The notes beneath the pieces were generated by a model, which was given only the letters and a program-made list of their open reading frames with translations, did not search any database and was not told where the DNA came from. From Ectopseudomonas composti (GTDB lineage: Bacteria > Pseudomonadota > Gammaproteobacteria > Pseudomonadales > Pseudomonadaceae), in the NCBI RefSeq assembly GCF_001567565.1, contig NZ_LSSW01000024.1, positions 157,296 to 221,295 of the forward strand: a stretch of DNA of 64,000 nucleotides. Reading direction: 5' to 3'. Positions 26,185-35,147 of this stretch are shown one piece after another (position 1 is the first letter of the stretch; the number at the start of each line of letters is the position of its first letter). Position numbers and translations under genes: made by a program.

Positions 26185-26286
26185 CCAGACAAAACGCATG
26201 AAGCGTCATTTCGCCCAGCAATGATGCCTGCATTCCCCGCTGCCAGGCCCTAGGGTGAAGGCCTTATCACTCAGCGAGGCCTTCCC

Positions 26287-27060
26287 ATGCATCCGTACTT
26301 TTCCCTTGCCGGGCGCACTGCCCTGGTCACTGGCGGCACCCGTGGCATCGGCCTGATGATCGCCAAGGCCTTCGTCGAAGCCGGTGCCCATGTCTATGTC
26401 TGCGCGCGCGACGGCGAAGCCTGCATGCAGACCGCCGCCGAACTATCTGCGCTGGGCCAGTGCACCGGCATTGCCGCCAACCTGTCCAGCGAGGAAGGCG
26501 TTCAGGCACTGGCAGCCGAACTGAGCGGGCGCATCGACAAGCTGGACATTCTGGTCAACAACGCCGGCACCACCTGGGGCGCACCACTGGAAAGCTACCC
26601 GGCCAAGGGCTGGGAGAAGGTCATGCAGCTCAACGTCACCTCGGTGTTCGGCTGCATCCAGCAACTGCTACCGCTGCTGCGCAAGGCCGGCTCTGGCGAA
26701 TATCCAGCGCGGGTGATCAATATCGGTTCGGTGGCCGGCATCAGCGCCATGGGCGAACAGGCCTATGCCTACGGCCCGAGCAAGGCGGCGCTGCATCAGC
26801 TATCACGCATGCTGGCCAAGGAACTGGTCGGCGAGCACATCAACGTCAACGTGATTGCCCCAGGGCGCTTTCCCAGCAAGATGACCCGCTTCATCGCCGA
26901 GGACGAGGCCGCACTCGCCGCCGATACTGCCGTCATTCCAATGAAGCGTTGGGGCCGCGAAGAGGAGATGGCGGCTCTGGCGCTGAGCCTGGCCGGTAGC
27001 GCAGGTGCCTACATGACCGGCGCCATCATCCCTATCGACGGTGGATTCCATCTGGGCTGA
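26287..27060 (+). CDS. rhlG: RhlG-like short-chain dehydrogenase/reductase
   Basis: A 257-residue classical SDR. The NADP-binding loop is TGGTRGIG, NNAG follows at about residue 92, the catalytic Ser is in INIGSVAGIS and the Tyr-Lys pair is in AYGPSKAALHQ. The opening MHPYFSLAGR and the stretch GEQAYAYGPSKAALHQLSRM are as I recall for P. aeruginosa RhlG. RhlG is an NADPH-dependent beta-ketoacyl reductase once assigned to rhamnolipid precursor supply; later work questioned this. No rhlA/B genes are nearby. It is convergent with the chemoreceptor gene, 3 bp apart, with no room for a terminator. Confidence 0.85.
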   Translation: MHPYFSLAGRTALVTGGTRGIGLMIAKAFVEAGAHVYVCARDGEACMQTAAELSALGQCTGIAANLSSEEGVQALAAELSGRIDKLDILVNNAGTTWGAPLESYPAKGWEKVMQLNVTSVFGCIQQLLPLLRKAGSGEYPARVINIGSVAGISAMGEQAYAYGPSKAALHQLSRMLAKELVGEHINVNVIAPGRFPSKMTRFIAEDEAALAADTAVIPMKRWGREEEMAALALSLAGSAGAYMTGAIIPIDGGFHLG

Positions 27061-27063
27061 GGA

Positions 27064-29013
27064 TCAGGTGCGGAACTGTCGCACCAGCCCCTGCAGCTCC
27101 ACACCCAGGCGAGCCAGCTCGGCGCTGGAGGCGGCGGTCTGCTCAGTGGCGGTGGCGCTCTGCTCGCCGACATCGCGCACGCGGGTGATGCTTTCGTTGA
27201 TCGCTTCGGCCACCGCGCTCTGCTCCTCGGCGGCGGCGGCGATCTGCTGGTTCATCTGCTCGATGGTACTCACCGCATGAGTGATACGAGCCAGCGCACC
27301 GCCGGCTTCGCCAGCCAGTTCGACGGTGCGGCGGGTCAGATCGCGACTGCTGTCCATCTGCTGCACGGCGCCTTTAGCCATGCGCTGCAGACCGGCGATC
27401 AGGCTCTCGATCTCCTCGGTACTCTCCTGAGCGCGCTTGGCCAGCGCCCGCACCTCGTCGGCGACCACGGCGAAACCACGGCCCTGCTCCCCGGCGCGCG
27501 CCGCCTCGATGGCCGCGTTGAGCGCCAGCAGGTTGGTCTGCTCGGCGACGCTACGAATCACCTCCAGCACGCTGCCGATACGCGCGCTTTCCTGATTCAG
27601 GTCAGCCATGGCCTTGGCCGACTGCTCCACTTCGCTGGCCAGGCTGTCGATCTGTTCCACGGCCTGCTGCACCACGCGATTGCCCTGCTGTGCTTCCTGG
27701 TCGGCATCGCGCGCAGCCAGCGAGGCCTGCTCGGCGTTCTGCGCCACTTCCTGTACGGTGGCAGCCATCTCGTGCATGGCCGTGGCGGTCTGTTCGGTCT
27801 CCATTTTCTGCGTCTGCACACCGGCGCTGGTCTGCGCGGTGATCGCAGAGAGCTGTTCGGCCGCCGCGGCAATCTGCCCGACACCACCGCCAATACGACC
27901 AACCAGATTGCGCAGGCTGAGGGTCATGTCCTGCATGGCGGCGAGCAATTGCCCGACTTCGTCGCTGCGCTCCTGCGGGATGTCCTGGCTCAGATCGCCA
28001 GAGGCGATGCGCTTGGCGAAGATCACGGTTTGCCGCAGCGGCACGACGATCAGGCGGGTGATCAGCAGCGCGGCGCACAGGCCCAGTACCACAGCGGCCA
28101 CGCCCATGATGCCGAGCATCAGCAGCGCCCGCCGGCTATCGACGAGCATCCGGCTTTCGGCACTGGCCTGGGCCGACTCGGCCAGATCGACAACCGAACG
28201 GGCGCGCTCGATCATGGCCTTCTCGGTGGCGTGGTTCTGCTCACGCAGCTGTTGGTAGTAGAGGAAGGAGCGCTGATAAAGGGTCAGCGCCTGCAAAGCG
28301 GTCTCGATGGAGGCCTTCTGTTCATCGTTGAGCCAGACGGTCAGGCTGCGGGCGACGTTCTGCAGGTCCTCGCTGACGTACTGCCATTCTTCCAGCGCTT
28401 CGGACGAACCGTCGATGATGTAAAGGCTTTCCTGACCCCGCAGGTCGAGCATGCGCTTGCTCAGACCGGATGCGGTTTCCGCCAGGGTCAGCGGGTCGCT
28501 GCCACGCAGGCGATCACCTTGCAGGCGTAGCTCGCGCACGGCATCGTACATATCCAGCTCGATCACCTCGAACTGGTCACGGGCTTCCCCCGCTGCAGTA
28601 CGCATGTCCTGGCGCGCCTCACGGGCTTTATCCTGCTGCTCGACATAGTTATCGAACTGTTTCAGGTACTCGGTGGTGGCCTGCTGCATGGTCTGCACAC
28701 GCGTGCTTTCAGCCGCCCCCTCGCTCAGATGCTGCAACATGCCCTGCACCTTGAGCAGGCTTTCGCGCACTCGGCCCGCGTTGTCCGGTGTCTGCTCGAT
28801 GGCGAAATTGCGCTCCAAACGGCGCGCCTGGAGGATTTCCTGGTTCACCTGCGCCAGTTGCCCCACCTGCTCATGCCCATGCAGAACCGCCTGCACGGCC
28901 AGGTAGCCACTGCCGGTCATGGCGGCAGTGAGCAACAGCACCAGACCAAAACCGATGAAGAGTTTCTTGCCCACGGCAAGGTTGGCGAAAAAGCGTGCGG
29001 CAGGCTTGAACAT
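27064..29013 (-). CDS. Methyl-accepting chemotaxis protein with HBM sensor domain
   Basis: A 649-residue chemoreceptor: TM1 about residues 15-40, a long all-helical periplasmic domain (about 41-285), TM2 about 290-312, HAMP, then the signalling hairpin with [20 protein letters not shown]. The periplasmic part begins with [17 protein letters not shown], typical of helical bimodular (HBM) domains such as McpS, which binds TCA-cycle acids, and other Pseudomonas receptors for amines. The ligand here cannot be read. ATG 29013 is chosen; the longer frame has no family match. A perfectly spaced flagellar-sigma promoter lies 97 bp upstream. No C-terminal CheR-tether pentapeptide (ends QFRT). Confidence 0.9.
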   Translation of the reverse strand: MFKPAARFFANLAVGKKLFIGFGLVLLLTAAMTGSGYLAVQAVLHGHEQVGQLAQVNQEILQARRLERNFAIEQTPDNAGRVRESLLKVQGMLQHLSEGAAESTRVQTMQQATTEYLKQFDNYVEQQDKAREARQDMRTAAGEARDQFEVIELDMYDAVRELRLQGDRLRGSDPLTLAETASGLSKRMLDLRGQESLYIIDGSSEALEEWQYVSEDLQNVARSLTVWLNDEQKASIETALQALTLYQRSFLYYQQLREQNHATEKAMIERARSVVDLAESAQASAESRMLVDSRRALLMLGIMGVAAVVLGLCAALLITRLIVVPLRQTVIFAKRIASGDLSQDIPQERSDEVGQLLAAMQDMTLSLRNLVGRIGGGVGQIAAAAEQLSAITAQTSAGVQTQKMETEQTATAMHEMAATVQEVAQNAEQASLAARDADQEAQQGNRVVQQAVEQIDSLASEVEQSAKAMADLNQESARIGSVLEVIRSVAEQTNLLALNAAIEAARAGEQGRGFAVVADEVRALAKRAQESTEEIESLIAGLQRMAKGAVQQMDSSRDLTRRTVELAGEAGGALARITHAVSTIEQMNQQIAAAAEEQSAVAEAINESITRVRDVGEQSATATEQTAASSAELARLGVELQGLVRQFRT

Positions 29014-29109
29014 AAGGCGCGACTCCAGATTCTTCTTATTACGACCGCGTCTCATGGACGCGACCTGGTCGACTGACCACGCAACTGCTATGCCATATCT
29101 AATCCAACC

Positions 29110-29137
29110 TATCGGCAAGAGTGTAGCGCCGCTTGAG
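29110..29137 (-). promoter_or_regulatory. Sigma28 (FliA) promoter of the chemoreceptor gene
   Basis: On the minus strand CTCAAG-N15-GCCGATA, essentially the FliA consensus with the standard 15-bp spacer. Located about 97 bp upstream of the ATG, it puts the receptor under flagellar control. Confidence 0.85.
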
Positions 29138-29257
29138 TGCTGGCAATTCGCCAAACCATGATTCTCAGGATAGCCGATCAAAGCGCCAACACCGGCAATG
29201 ATCCGCTTATTGGCGCCGAACGAATGGCGAAAACCCGCCGACCGCAGCGATGCCGAC

Positions 29258-29290
29258 AAAAAAGGCGCAGCCCCTGACGAAGCTGCGCCT
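29258..29290 (-). terminator. Terminator at the end of the tyrosine-catabolism operon
   Basis: On the minus strand GGCGCAGC (29282-29289), a loop of about 10 nt, then GCTGCGCC and TTTTTT, 18 bp after the stop of the NSS transporter gene. Confidence 0.88.
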
Positions 29291-29307
29291 CTCGACTCGA
29301 GCCGCGA

Positions 29308-30768
29308 TCAACGCCCGGCGAGCACCGGCACCACTCTGGGCCGCAGGATCTCGCCAGCCAGTGTCAGCAGACCAATGGCACCGGCGATCCAGTACCACTG
29401 AGTGACCGGATCGAACAGCAGCCAGCCCAGCGCATGCAGGAAGACCACCATGATCAGCACCGGACTGACGTAGCGCACCATGAACAGCCACAAGGCGTAG
29501 CCGGCCGGCGGCAGGTCCAGTTCGTCGCGCAGGATGTCGCAGCGCAGCGCGTAACCAGCGAGCACCACCATGAAGATGCCACCGAGCGGCATCATCCAGC
29601 GCGAGGTGAGGTAGTCCAGCCAGTCGAAGAAGTTCTTGCCCAAGGGCGTCCAGCCCGCCATCAGGTTGAACGACAGCATCGCCAGCAGGCTGATCACCAG
29701 CAGCACCGCGCCGGCCCCCATGGCCGCGCGCAGACGGCTGATGCCGTGCTTCTCGTTCAGGTAAGCCACCGTGGCTTCGATCATGGAGATCGCCGAGGTC
29801 AGCGCGGCAATCGATACCATGGCGAAGAACAAGACGCCGAAGACCGTACCGAAGGGCATCTGCTGAAAGGCCAGCGGCAGGCTCATGAAGATCAGCCCCG
29901 GCCCGGCGCTGGGGCTCATGCCATTGGCGAAGATGATCGGGAAGATCGCCAGCCCTGCGAGCAGCGCCACCAGGGTGTCGCAGATGGCGACCATGAAGGT
30001 GGTGCGGGCGATGGATTGGCCATCCGGAATGTAGGAGCCGTAGGTGAGAATGGCGCCCGAGGCCAGGCTCAGGGTGAAGAAGGCGTGGCCCAATGCCGCC
30101 AGCAGCGCCTCACCGGTGATCTTCGAAGCGTCGAAATGGAATAGAAAGGCGAAACCGGCATCGAAGCTGCCGCTGCTCAGGGCATAGCCGACCAGTGCGA
30201 CGAGCATCAGCGCCAGGCCCGGCATCATCCAGCGCACGGCATTCTCGATGCCCTGCTGCACGCCCTTGGCCACGATCCACAAGGTCAGCAGCGCTACCAG
30301 CACGCTCCAGCCCCCCAGTTGCCAGGGGTTGGCATTGTGCGCCTCGAACACGCCGCCCAGCGCCTCGACACTGCTGGCCGCCAGCGAGCCGTCGAGCATC
30401 TTCCAGGTGTAGGCGAAGGCCCAGCCGGCGACGACCACGTAGAAGCACAGGATCATGAAGCCGGCGAGCATGGCCATGCCGCCAACCGCCTTCCACAGCG
30501 GGTTGCCGCCGTTCTCGCGGACCACGCGGCCAATGGCGTCGATGGGGCTGCCACGGCCGCGGCGGCCGACGGCAATTTCGGTCATCATCACCGGGATGCC
30601 GATAGCCAGGATGCACGCCAGGTACATCAGCACGAACGCGCCGCCGCCGTACTCGCCGGTGATGTAGGGGAATTTCCAGATATTGCCCAGGCCCACGGCC
30701 GAGCCGGTTGCTGCGAGGATGAAGCCCCAGCGCGAGAGCCAGAGGTTCTTCGGTTTTTCACGGGTCAT
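29308..30768 (-). CDS. Sodium-dependent (NSS/SNF family) transporter, likely aromatic amino acid uptake
   Basis: A 486-residue inner-membrane protein with about 12 helices. TM1 carries the NSS motif GSAVGLGNIWKFPYI, which forms the Na and substrate sites, and LSLASGAILTYGSYI and AALTSAISMIE correspond to TM6 and TM8. Bacterial NSS members of this type transport tyrosine, tryptophan or leucine with Na. As the last gene of the hpd-hmgA-fahA-maiA series, tyrosine or phenylalanine uptake is the likely role (inference). A Hfq/Crc-like motif AAAAACAA (30780-30787, minus strand) lies just before the AGGTGA ribosome-binding site. Confidence 0.87.
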   Translation of the reverse strand: MTREKPKNLWLSRWGFILAATGSAVGLGNIWKFPYITGEYGGGAFVLMYLACILAIGIPVMMTEIAVGRRGRGSPIDAIGRVVRENGGNPLWKAVGGMAMLAGFMILCFYVVVAGWAFAYTWKMLDGSLAASSVEALGGVFEAHNANPWQLGGWSVLVALLTLWIVAKGVQQGIENAVRWMMPGLALMLVALVGYALSSGSFDAGFAFLFHFDASKITGEALLAALGHAFFTLSLASGAILTYGSYIPDGQSIARTTFMVAICDTLVALLAGLAIFPIIFANGMSPSAGPGLIFMSLPLAFQQMPFGTVFGVLFFAMVSIAALTSAISMIEATVAYLNEKHGISRLRAAMGAGAVLLVISLLAMLSFNLMAGWTPLGKNFFDWLDYLTSRWMMPLGGIFMVVLAGYALRCDILRDELDLPPAGYALWLFMVRYVSPVLIMVVFLHALGWLLFDPVTQWYWIAGAIGLLTLAGEILRPRVVPVLAGR

Positions 30769-30859
30769 GCGTCACCTGCTTGTTTTTATCTGTGACGGAA
30801 TCGGACCCGCCGCGCTTGTGGCGCAGCGGAATGCAAGGCTTGGGTTGAAGCCAGAGGAG

Positions 30860-31510
30860 TCACTGGGCGTCGGCTTGCACCTCCGGCGCGGCCAGTTGGA
30901 AGGCCTCCAGGGGTTCACAGCGCGCCGCCATGGCGACAATGCGTGGGTACGCGGCAAGGTCACAGTTAAAACGCCGCGCATTATACAGCTGCGGAATCAG
31001 GCAGGCTTCCAGATATCCAGGTCGCTCGCCGAGCAACAGGCGCCCGTCGAATACGGCCAGCCCCTCCTCCACCGCAGCCAAGCCCAGGGCGACCCAGTGT
31101 CGGTACCAGGCGTTCTTTGCCTCGTCGGCGACGCCCAGCTCAGCGCTCAGGTACTGCAGCACGCGCAGGTTGTTCAGCGGATGCACGTCGCAGGCGATAT
31201 GCAGCGCCAACGCCCGCACCTGCGCACGCTCGGCCGGGTCGGCTGGCAACAGCGCCGGCACCGGGAACATTTCTTCCAGGTATTCGAGGATCGCCAGCGA
31301 CTGGGCGATGCGTACACCGCCGCTGCCCTCGTCCACCAGAAGCGGCAGCAGACCCTGCGGGTTCAGTGCGCGATAGTCGGCGCCGTGCTGCTGGCCGCCG
31401 TCCTTGACCAGATGCACTGGCACCTGCTCATAGGCCAGCCCCTTGAGGTTCAGGGCGATGCGCACACGGTAGGCGGCGCTGGAGCGCCAGTAGCCGTAGA
31501 GTTTCAACAT
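30860..31510 (-). CDS. maiA: Maleylacetoacetate isomerase (zeta-class GST)
   Basis: A 216-residue glutathione-dependent isomerase converting 4-maleylacetoacetate to 4-fumarylacetoacetate. The zeta-class signature WRSSAAYRVRIALNLKGL is at the N-terminus, with the active-site SSAA at about residues 10-13; NPQGLLPLL (cis-Pro) and AQSLAILEYLEE bind glutathione. The gene lies between fahA, 108 bp upstream, with a REP pair in the gap, and the NSS transporter 91 bp downstream. All are on one strand. Confidence 0.94.
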   Translation of the reverse strand: MLKLYGYWRSSAAYRVRIALNLKGLAYEQVPVHLVKDGGQQHGADYRALNPQGLLPLLVDEGSGGVRIAQSLAILEYLEEMFPVPALLPADPAERAQVRALALHIACDVHPLNNLRVLQYLSAELGVADEAKNAWYRHWVALGLAAVEEGLAVFDGRLLLGERPGYLEACLIPQLYNARRFNCDLAAYPRIVAMAARCEPLEAFQLAAPEVQADAQ

Positions 31511-31536
31511 TGCGGATTCCTTGCGAAACGCAAACC

Positions 31537-31603
31537 GTAGGAGCGGCTTCAGCCGCGATGCTTTAAACGACTGCTGGCGAATCGCGGCTAAAGCCGCTCC
31601 TAC
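31537..31603. repeat. REP pair between fahA and maiA
   Basis: GGAGCGGCTTCAGCCGCGA (from 31540) and its inverted copy TCGCGGCTAAAGCCGCTCC (from 31582) flank a 24-bp spacer. In the transcribed strand the pair can form a long stem-loop that may stabilise upstream mRNA or limit reading into maiA. Confidence 0.88.
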
Positions 31604-31618
31604 AGCTGCCCCTACGAA

Positions 31619-32605
31619 TCAGTGAGCGTCGTAGCGCTGCACCACCTGATCGATGGCACCAAAGAGGCTCTGCCCGGCGACATCGAACATCTCGATGCGC
31701 ACCCGGTCGCCAAACTTGAGGAAGGGGGTTTTCGCCTCACCCGACTCGACGATTTCCAGCATGCGTTTCTCCGCCAGACAGGAGGAGCCTGCGCTGCGGT
31801 CGTAATTGGACACCGTGCCCGAACCGATGATGGTGCCGGCGCCCAACGGGCGGGTCTTGGCCGCGTGCGCCACCAGAGTCGGGAAGTTGAAGGTCATGTC
31901 CACACCGGCGTTCGGCTGGCCGAAAAGCGCACCGTTGATCTGCGACACCAGCGGCCGGTGTACCTTGCCGTCCTTCCAGCTCTCGCCCAGCTCGTCCGGG
32001 GTGATGGCCACCGGCGAGAAGCTCGACGACGGCTTGCTCTGGTAGAAACCGAAGCCCTTGGCCAGCTCGCCAGGAATCAGGTTGCGCAGCGACACGTCGT
32101 TGACCAGCATCAGCAAGCGGATGTGCCCGGCCGCTTCGGCCGCCGTGGCGCCCATTGGCACGTCGTCGGTGACCACCGCCAACTCGGCCTCCAGGTCGAT
32201 GCCCCAGGCCTCATCGGCCAGGCGGATCGGGCTGTGCGGCGGGATGAAGGCGTCAGCGCCCCCCTGGTACATCAAGGGGTCATGCCAGAACGACTCCGGC
32301 ATCTCGGCGCCACGCGCCTTGCGCACCAGCTCGACATGATTGACGTAGGCGCTGCCATCGGCCCAGTGATAGGCGCGTGGCAGCGGGCTGTGACAGGCCG
32401 CCTGATCGAAGGCGAAAGCGCCCTCCTGCATGCCGTCGTTGAGGCGTTGATAGACCGCGTCGAGCTTGGGCCGGGCGATCGCCCAGTCGTCCAGCGCGGC
32501 CTGCAGGGTGGCGGCGACCTGCGGCACGCGCACGGCGCGGGTCAGATCGCGGGAAACGACGATCAGCACGCCATCGCGGCCTTGATTGAGTGATGCGAGT
32601 TTCAT
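31619..32605 (-). CDS. fahA: Fumarylacetoacetate hydrolase (short, FAH-superfamily type)
   Basis: A 328-residue FAH-superfamily hydrolase, shorter than the eukaryotic/P. aeruginosa-type fumarylacetoacetase (about 420-430). Metal-binding acidic residues are in WGIDLEAELAVVTDD and DVSLRNLIPGELAKGF, and the C-terminal GAGTIIGSGTVSN motif is present. It cleaves fumarylacetoacetate into fumarate and acetoacetate, the last step of the pathway. Assignment to this substrate rests on its place between hmgA and maiA, because the superfamily includes several C-C hydrolases. Confidence 0.85.
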   Translation of the reverse strand: MKLASLNQGRDGVLIVVSRDLTRAVRVPQVAATLQAALDDWAIARPKLDAVYQRLNDGMQEGAFAFDQAACHSPLPRAYHWADGSAYVNHVELVRKARGAEMPESFWHDPLMYQGGADAFIPPHSPIRLADEAWGIDLEAELAVVTDDVPMGATAAEAAGHIRLLMLVNDVSLRNLIPGELAKGFGFYQSKPSSSFSPVAITPDELGESWKDGKVHRPLVSQINGALFGQPNAGVDMTFNFPTLVAHAAKTRPLGAGTIIGSGTVSNYDRSAGSSCLAEKRMLEIVESGEAKTPFLKFGDRVRIEMFDVAGQSLFGAIDQVVQRYDAH

Positions 32606-32644
32606 GATTCCTACCTATTCATCTGTTCGCGTGCGGGCTGTTCT

Positions 32645-32670
32645 CCCCTCTCCCACTTGTGGGAGAGGGG
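32645..32670. repeat. Perfect hairpin between hmgA and fahA
   Basis: CCCCTCTCCCA and TGGGAGAGGGG flank CTTG: an 11-bp perfect stem with a 4-nt loop in the 81-bp hmgA-fahA gap. The CTCTCCCAC-type palindrome is a common dispersed repeat in pseudomonads. No T tail, so not a classic terminator. Confidence 0.7.
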
Positions 32671-32686
32671 GCGATTGGTGACCGCC

Positions 32687-33826
32687 TTAACCTTGTATAC
32701 CCGGCGCACGCCAGGAATTGACGTACTCGGCGACATCCACCGCGCTGGCGGCATCGGCCACTTCCAGGGCGCGACGGGTGTCGATCATCACCGCCACCTC
32801 GTCGATGAAGGTGGCCGGATCCTCCTGGCTCTTCTTCAGCGCCTTGGGATGCGGCCCATGGGGGAACCCGCACGGATGCAGGGTGACCATGCCGGCCTCG
32901 ATGTTGTCGCGGCTGAAGAAGTTGCCACGGTGGTAGAACAACACTTCGTCGTAGTCGTCGTTGTTGTGGAAGAACGGCACCTTGAGCGCGCCGGGGTCGG
33001 ACTCCACCGGGCGTGGGGTGAAGGTGCAGATCACGAAGCCATTGGCGACGAAGGTGGTGTGCACCGACGGCGGCAGGTGGTAGCGATGGCTGACCAGCGG
33101 GCGAATGTCGCGCCAGTTCAGGCGCACCACGGTGTTGTCACCATGCCAGCCGACCACATCCAGCGGGTTGTAGGGGTAGGTCACGGTGCTGACCTGGCCG
33201 CGCCGTTTGATGCGGATCTGCCAGGTGTTCTCGTCCTGCTGCGCCTTGAAGGCGTCATCGATATGCGGGTGCTCGAGCATGGCCAGATCGAAGATCGCCT
33301 GCGGGCCGAGCAGGCCCTTGTCCGGCAACTGATAGGCACCTTCGGTGTTCTCGATCAGCAGCAAATAGCTCGGCGTGCTGGCCTCGATACGCCAGGCGGT
33401 GCCGCGCGGAATCAGCAGGTAGTCGCCGTCGCGGTATTCCAGATGGCCGAAGTCACAGTAGAAATGCCCGCTGCCTTCGTGGACGAACAGCAGCTCGTCG
33501 CCGTCGGCGTTGCGCACCAGATGACGCATGGCGCCATGGGTGCGCCAGACACGCAGTTTGACGTCGGCATTGTGCAAGGTCAGCGGCGCCGCCAGCGGGC
33601 AGTCGCGCTCGCTGGGGATGTCGTTGAAGTTGAACGCATGCGGGCGCAGCGGGCCCTGCCAGTCGATCCAGCCGGTTGGCGGGTGCTTGTGATGCAGGTG
33701 CGCGGTGGGCCCGAAGAAACCCTCGCGGCCCATTTCGCGCTCGTAGGTGCCCTGCGGCAGGTCGCAATGCGCCTGGCGCGAGCACTCGCCTTCACGCAGG
33801 GGAAAGCGAATCCATTGACGGCTCAT
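32687..33826 (-). CDS. hmgA: Homogentisate 1,2-dioxygenase, short bacterial type
   Basis: A 379-residue cupin dioxygenase. It lacks the YHRNCMSE metal motif of the classical (about 430-residue) HmgA. Instead it has DEVLFYHRGNFFSRDNIE and TLHPCGFPHGPHPKA (His317, His323, His326), which I recognise from shorter homogentisate dioxygenases of actinobacteria and some proteobacteria. It would open homogentisate to maleylacetoacetate using Fe(II) and O2. The gene starts 4 bp after the hpd stop and precedes fahA and maiA, which strongly supports the substrate. Confidence 0.85.
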   Translation of the reverse strand: MSRQWIRFPLREGECSRQAHCDLPQGTYEREMGREGFFGPTAHLHHKHPPTGWIDWQGPLRPHAFNFNDIPSERDCPLAAPLTLHNADVKLRVWRTHGAMRHLVRNADGDELLFVHEGSGHFYCDFGHLEYRDGDYLLIPRGTAWRIEASTPSYLLLIENTEGAYQLPDKGLLGPQAIFDLAMLEHPHIDDAFKAQQDENTWQIRIKRRGQVSTVTYPYNPLDVVGWHGDNTVVRLNWRDIRPLVSHRYHLPPSVHTTFVANGFVICTFTPRPVESDPGALKVPFFHNNDDYDEVLFYHRGNFFSRDNIEAGMVTLHPCGFPHGPHPKALKKSQEDPATFIDEVAVMIDTRRALEVADAASAVDVAEYVNSWRAPGIQG

Positions 33827-33830
33827 GGCA

Positions 33831-34913
33831 TCACTCCTCGGAGATCACACCGCGACGCAGCTGGTCTTCCTCGATGGATTCGAACAGGGCCTTGAAGTTG
33901 CCCTCACCGAAGCCCTGATTGCCCTTGCGCTGGATGATCTCGAAGAAGATCGGGCCGATCACCGTGTTGGTGAAGATCTGCAGCAGGATGCCGTCGTCCC
34001 CAGGTGCACCATCGATGAGGATATTCAGCTCACGCAGCACCTCGGTCGGTTCCCCGTGACCGGCGACGCGGGTGTCGACCTTCTCGTAATAGGTATCAGG
34101 GGTGGTCATGAAATCAACACCGTTGGCGCGCAGCTGGCGCACGGTGGCGTAGATGTCGTTGGTGCTCAGGGCGATATGCTGGATGCCCTCGCCGTGGTAT
34201 TCGCGGATGAATTCCTCGATCTGCGACTTGTCATCGGCCGACTCGTTGATCGGGATGCGGATCTTGCCGCACGGCGCGGTCATCGCACGGGAGAACAGGC
34301 CGGTGAGCTTGCCTTCGATGTCGAAGTAGCGAATCTCGCGGAAATTGGCGATGCGCTCGTAGAAGCCGGACCACACGTCCATCTGCCCACGGCGTACGTT
34401 GTGGGTCAGATGGTCGATGCACTGCAGGCCGACGGCGTTGTCGTTGGGGCTGCGACCTTCGATGTACTCGAAATCGACGTCGTAGATGCTCTTGTCACCG
34501 TAGCGGTCGACCAGATACAGCAGGGAGCCGCCGATGCCTTCGACGCAGGGGATGTTCAGCTCGCCGAAGTTGGCGTGGCTGCCCACCAGCGTGGCGCCCT
34601 GCTGCTCGACGTAGGCTGCCGCCTGGGCCGCATTCTTCACGCGGAAGGCCATGGCGCAGGCACTCGGCCCATGTTTCTCGCCGAAGGCGCGTACATGGCC
34701 GACCGGGCTGCCGTTGAGCACGATATTGATGTTGTTCTGCTGGAACAGCCACACCTGCTTCGAGCGGTGCTTGGCGGTCTCGGTGAAGCCCATGGCGGTG
34801 AACAACTGGCGCAGTTGCTCGATACCCTCGGCGCTCGGTGCGGTGAATTCGACGAACTCGAAACCGTCGGTCCCGATGGGATTGTGCTGCTCGATCTTGG
34901 CCACGGCGTTCAT
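33831..34913 (-). CDS. hpd: 4-hydroxyphenylpyruvate dioxygenase
   Basis: A 360-residue Fe(II) enzyme that converts 4-hydroxyphenylpyruvate to homogentisate. The facial triad is His168 (CIDHLTHNV), His246 (GIQHIALST) and Glu325 (IFFEIIQRKG), and the C-terminal helix GFGEGNFKALFESIE closes the active site. It is first in the operon hpd-hmgA-fahA-maiA-transporter. The leader AACAATGACAATC just before AGGAGG resembles a Hfq/Crc target, and a TyrR/PhhR-like box lies about 190 bp upstream. Confidence 0.97.
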   Translation of the reverse strand: MNAVAKIEQHNPIGTDGFEFVEFTAPSAEGIEQLRQLFTAMGFTETAKHRSKQVWLFQQNNINIVLNGSPVGHVRAFGEKHGPSACAMAFRVKNAAQAAAYVEQQGATLVGSHANFGELNIPCVEGIGGSLLYLVDRYGDKSIYDVDFEYIEGRSPNDNAVGLQCIDHLTHNVRRGQMDVWSGFYERIANFREIRYFDIEGKLTGLFSRAMTAPCGKIRIPINESADDKSQIEEFIREYHGEGIQHIALSTNDIYATVRQLRANGVDFMTTPDTYYEKVDTRVAGHGEPTEVLRELNILIDGAPGDDGILLQIFTNTVIGPIFFEIIQRKGNQGFGEGNFKALFESIEEDQLRRGVISEE

Positions 34914-35101
34914 TCTGCCTCCTGATTGTCATTGTTATGGCAAGCGCACGAATGCGTTGCGGACAACCTCATGACAACCGAGCGCAGAGCCGCTCTCAAG
35001 ATGGCTTGCGACAGCTCGCCACAGCAGTCGGGCCCCTGCTTGGCAAGTTTTCCTTACACCCCTATATATGCGTGTAGCTGAGCACCAAAAACCCGACCAT
35101 G

Positions 35102-35119
35102 CGTAAATATTTCATTACA
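35102..35119. promoter_or_regulatory. TyrR/PhhR-like box upstream of hpd
   Basis: CGTAAA-TATTTC-ATTACA matches the TyrR-family consensus TGTAAA-N6-TTTACA at 10 of 12 positions. PhhR activates phenylalanine and tyrosine catabolism genes in Pseudomonas. The site lies 190 bp upstream of hpd. A TATATA element (about 35059-35070, minus strand) with TTGGTG 14-16 bp before it could be the sigma70 promoter in between. Confidence 0.6.
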
Positions 35120-35147
35120 TCGTGGTTGGCAAACCTGCCACTCGCTC

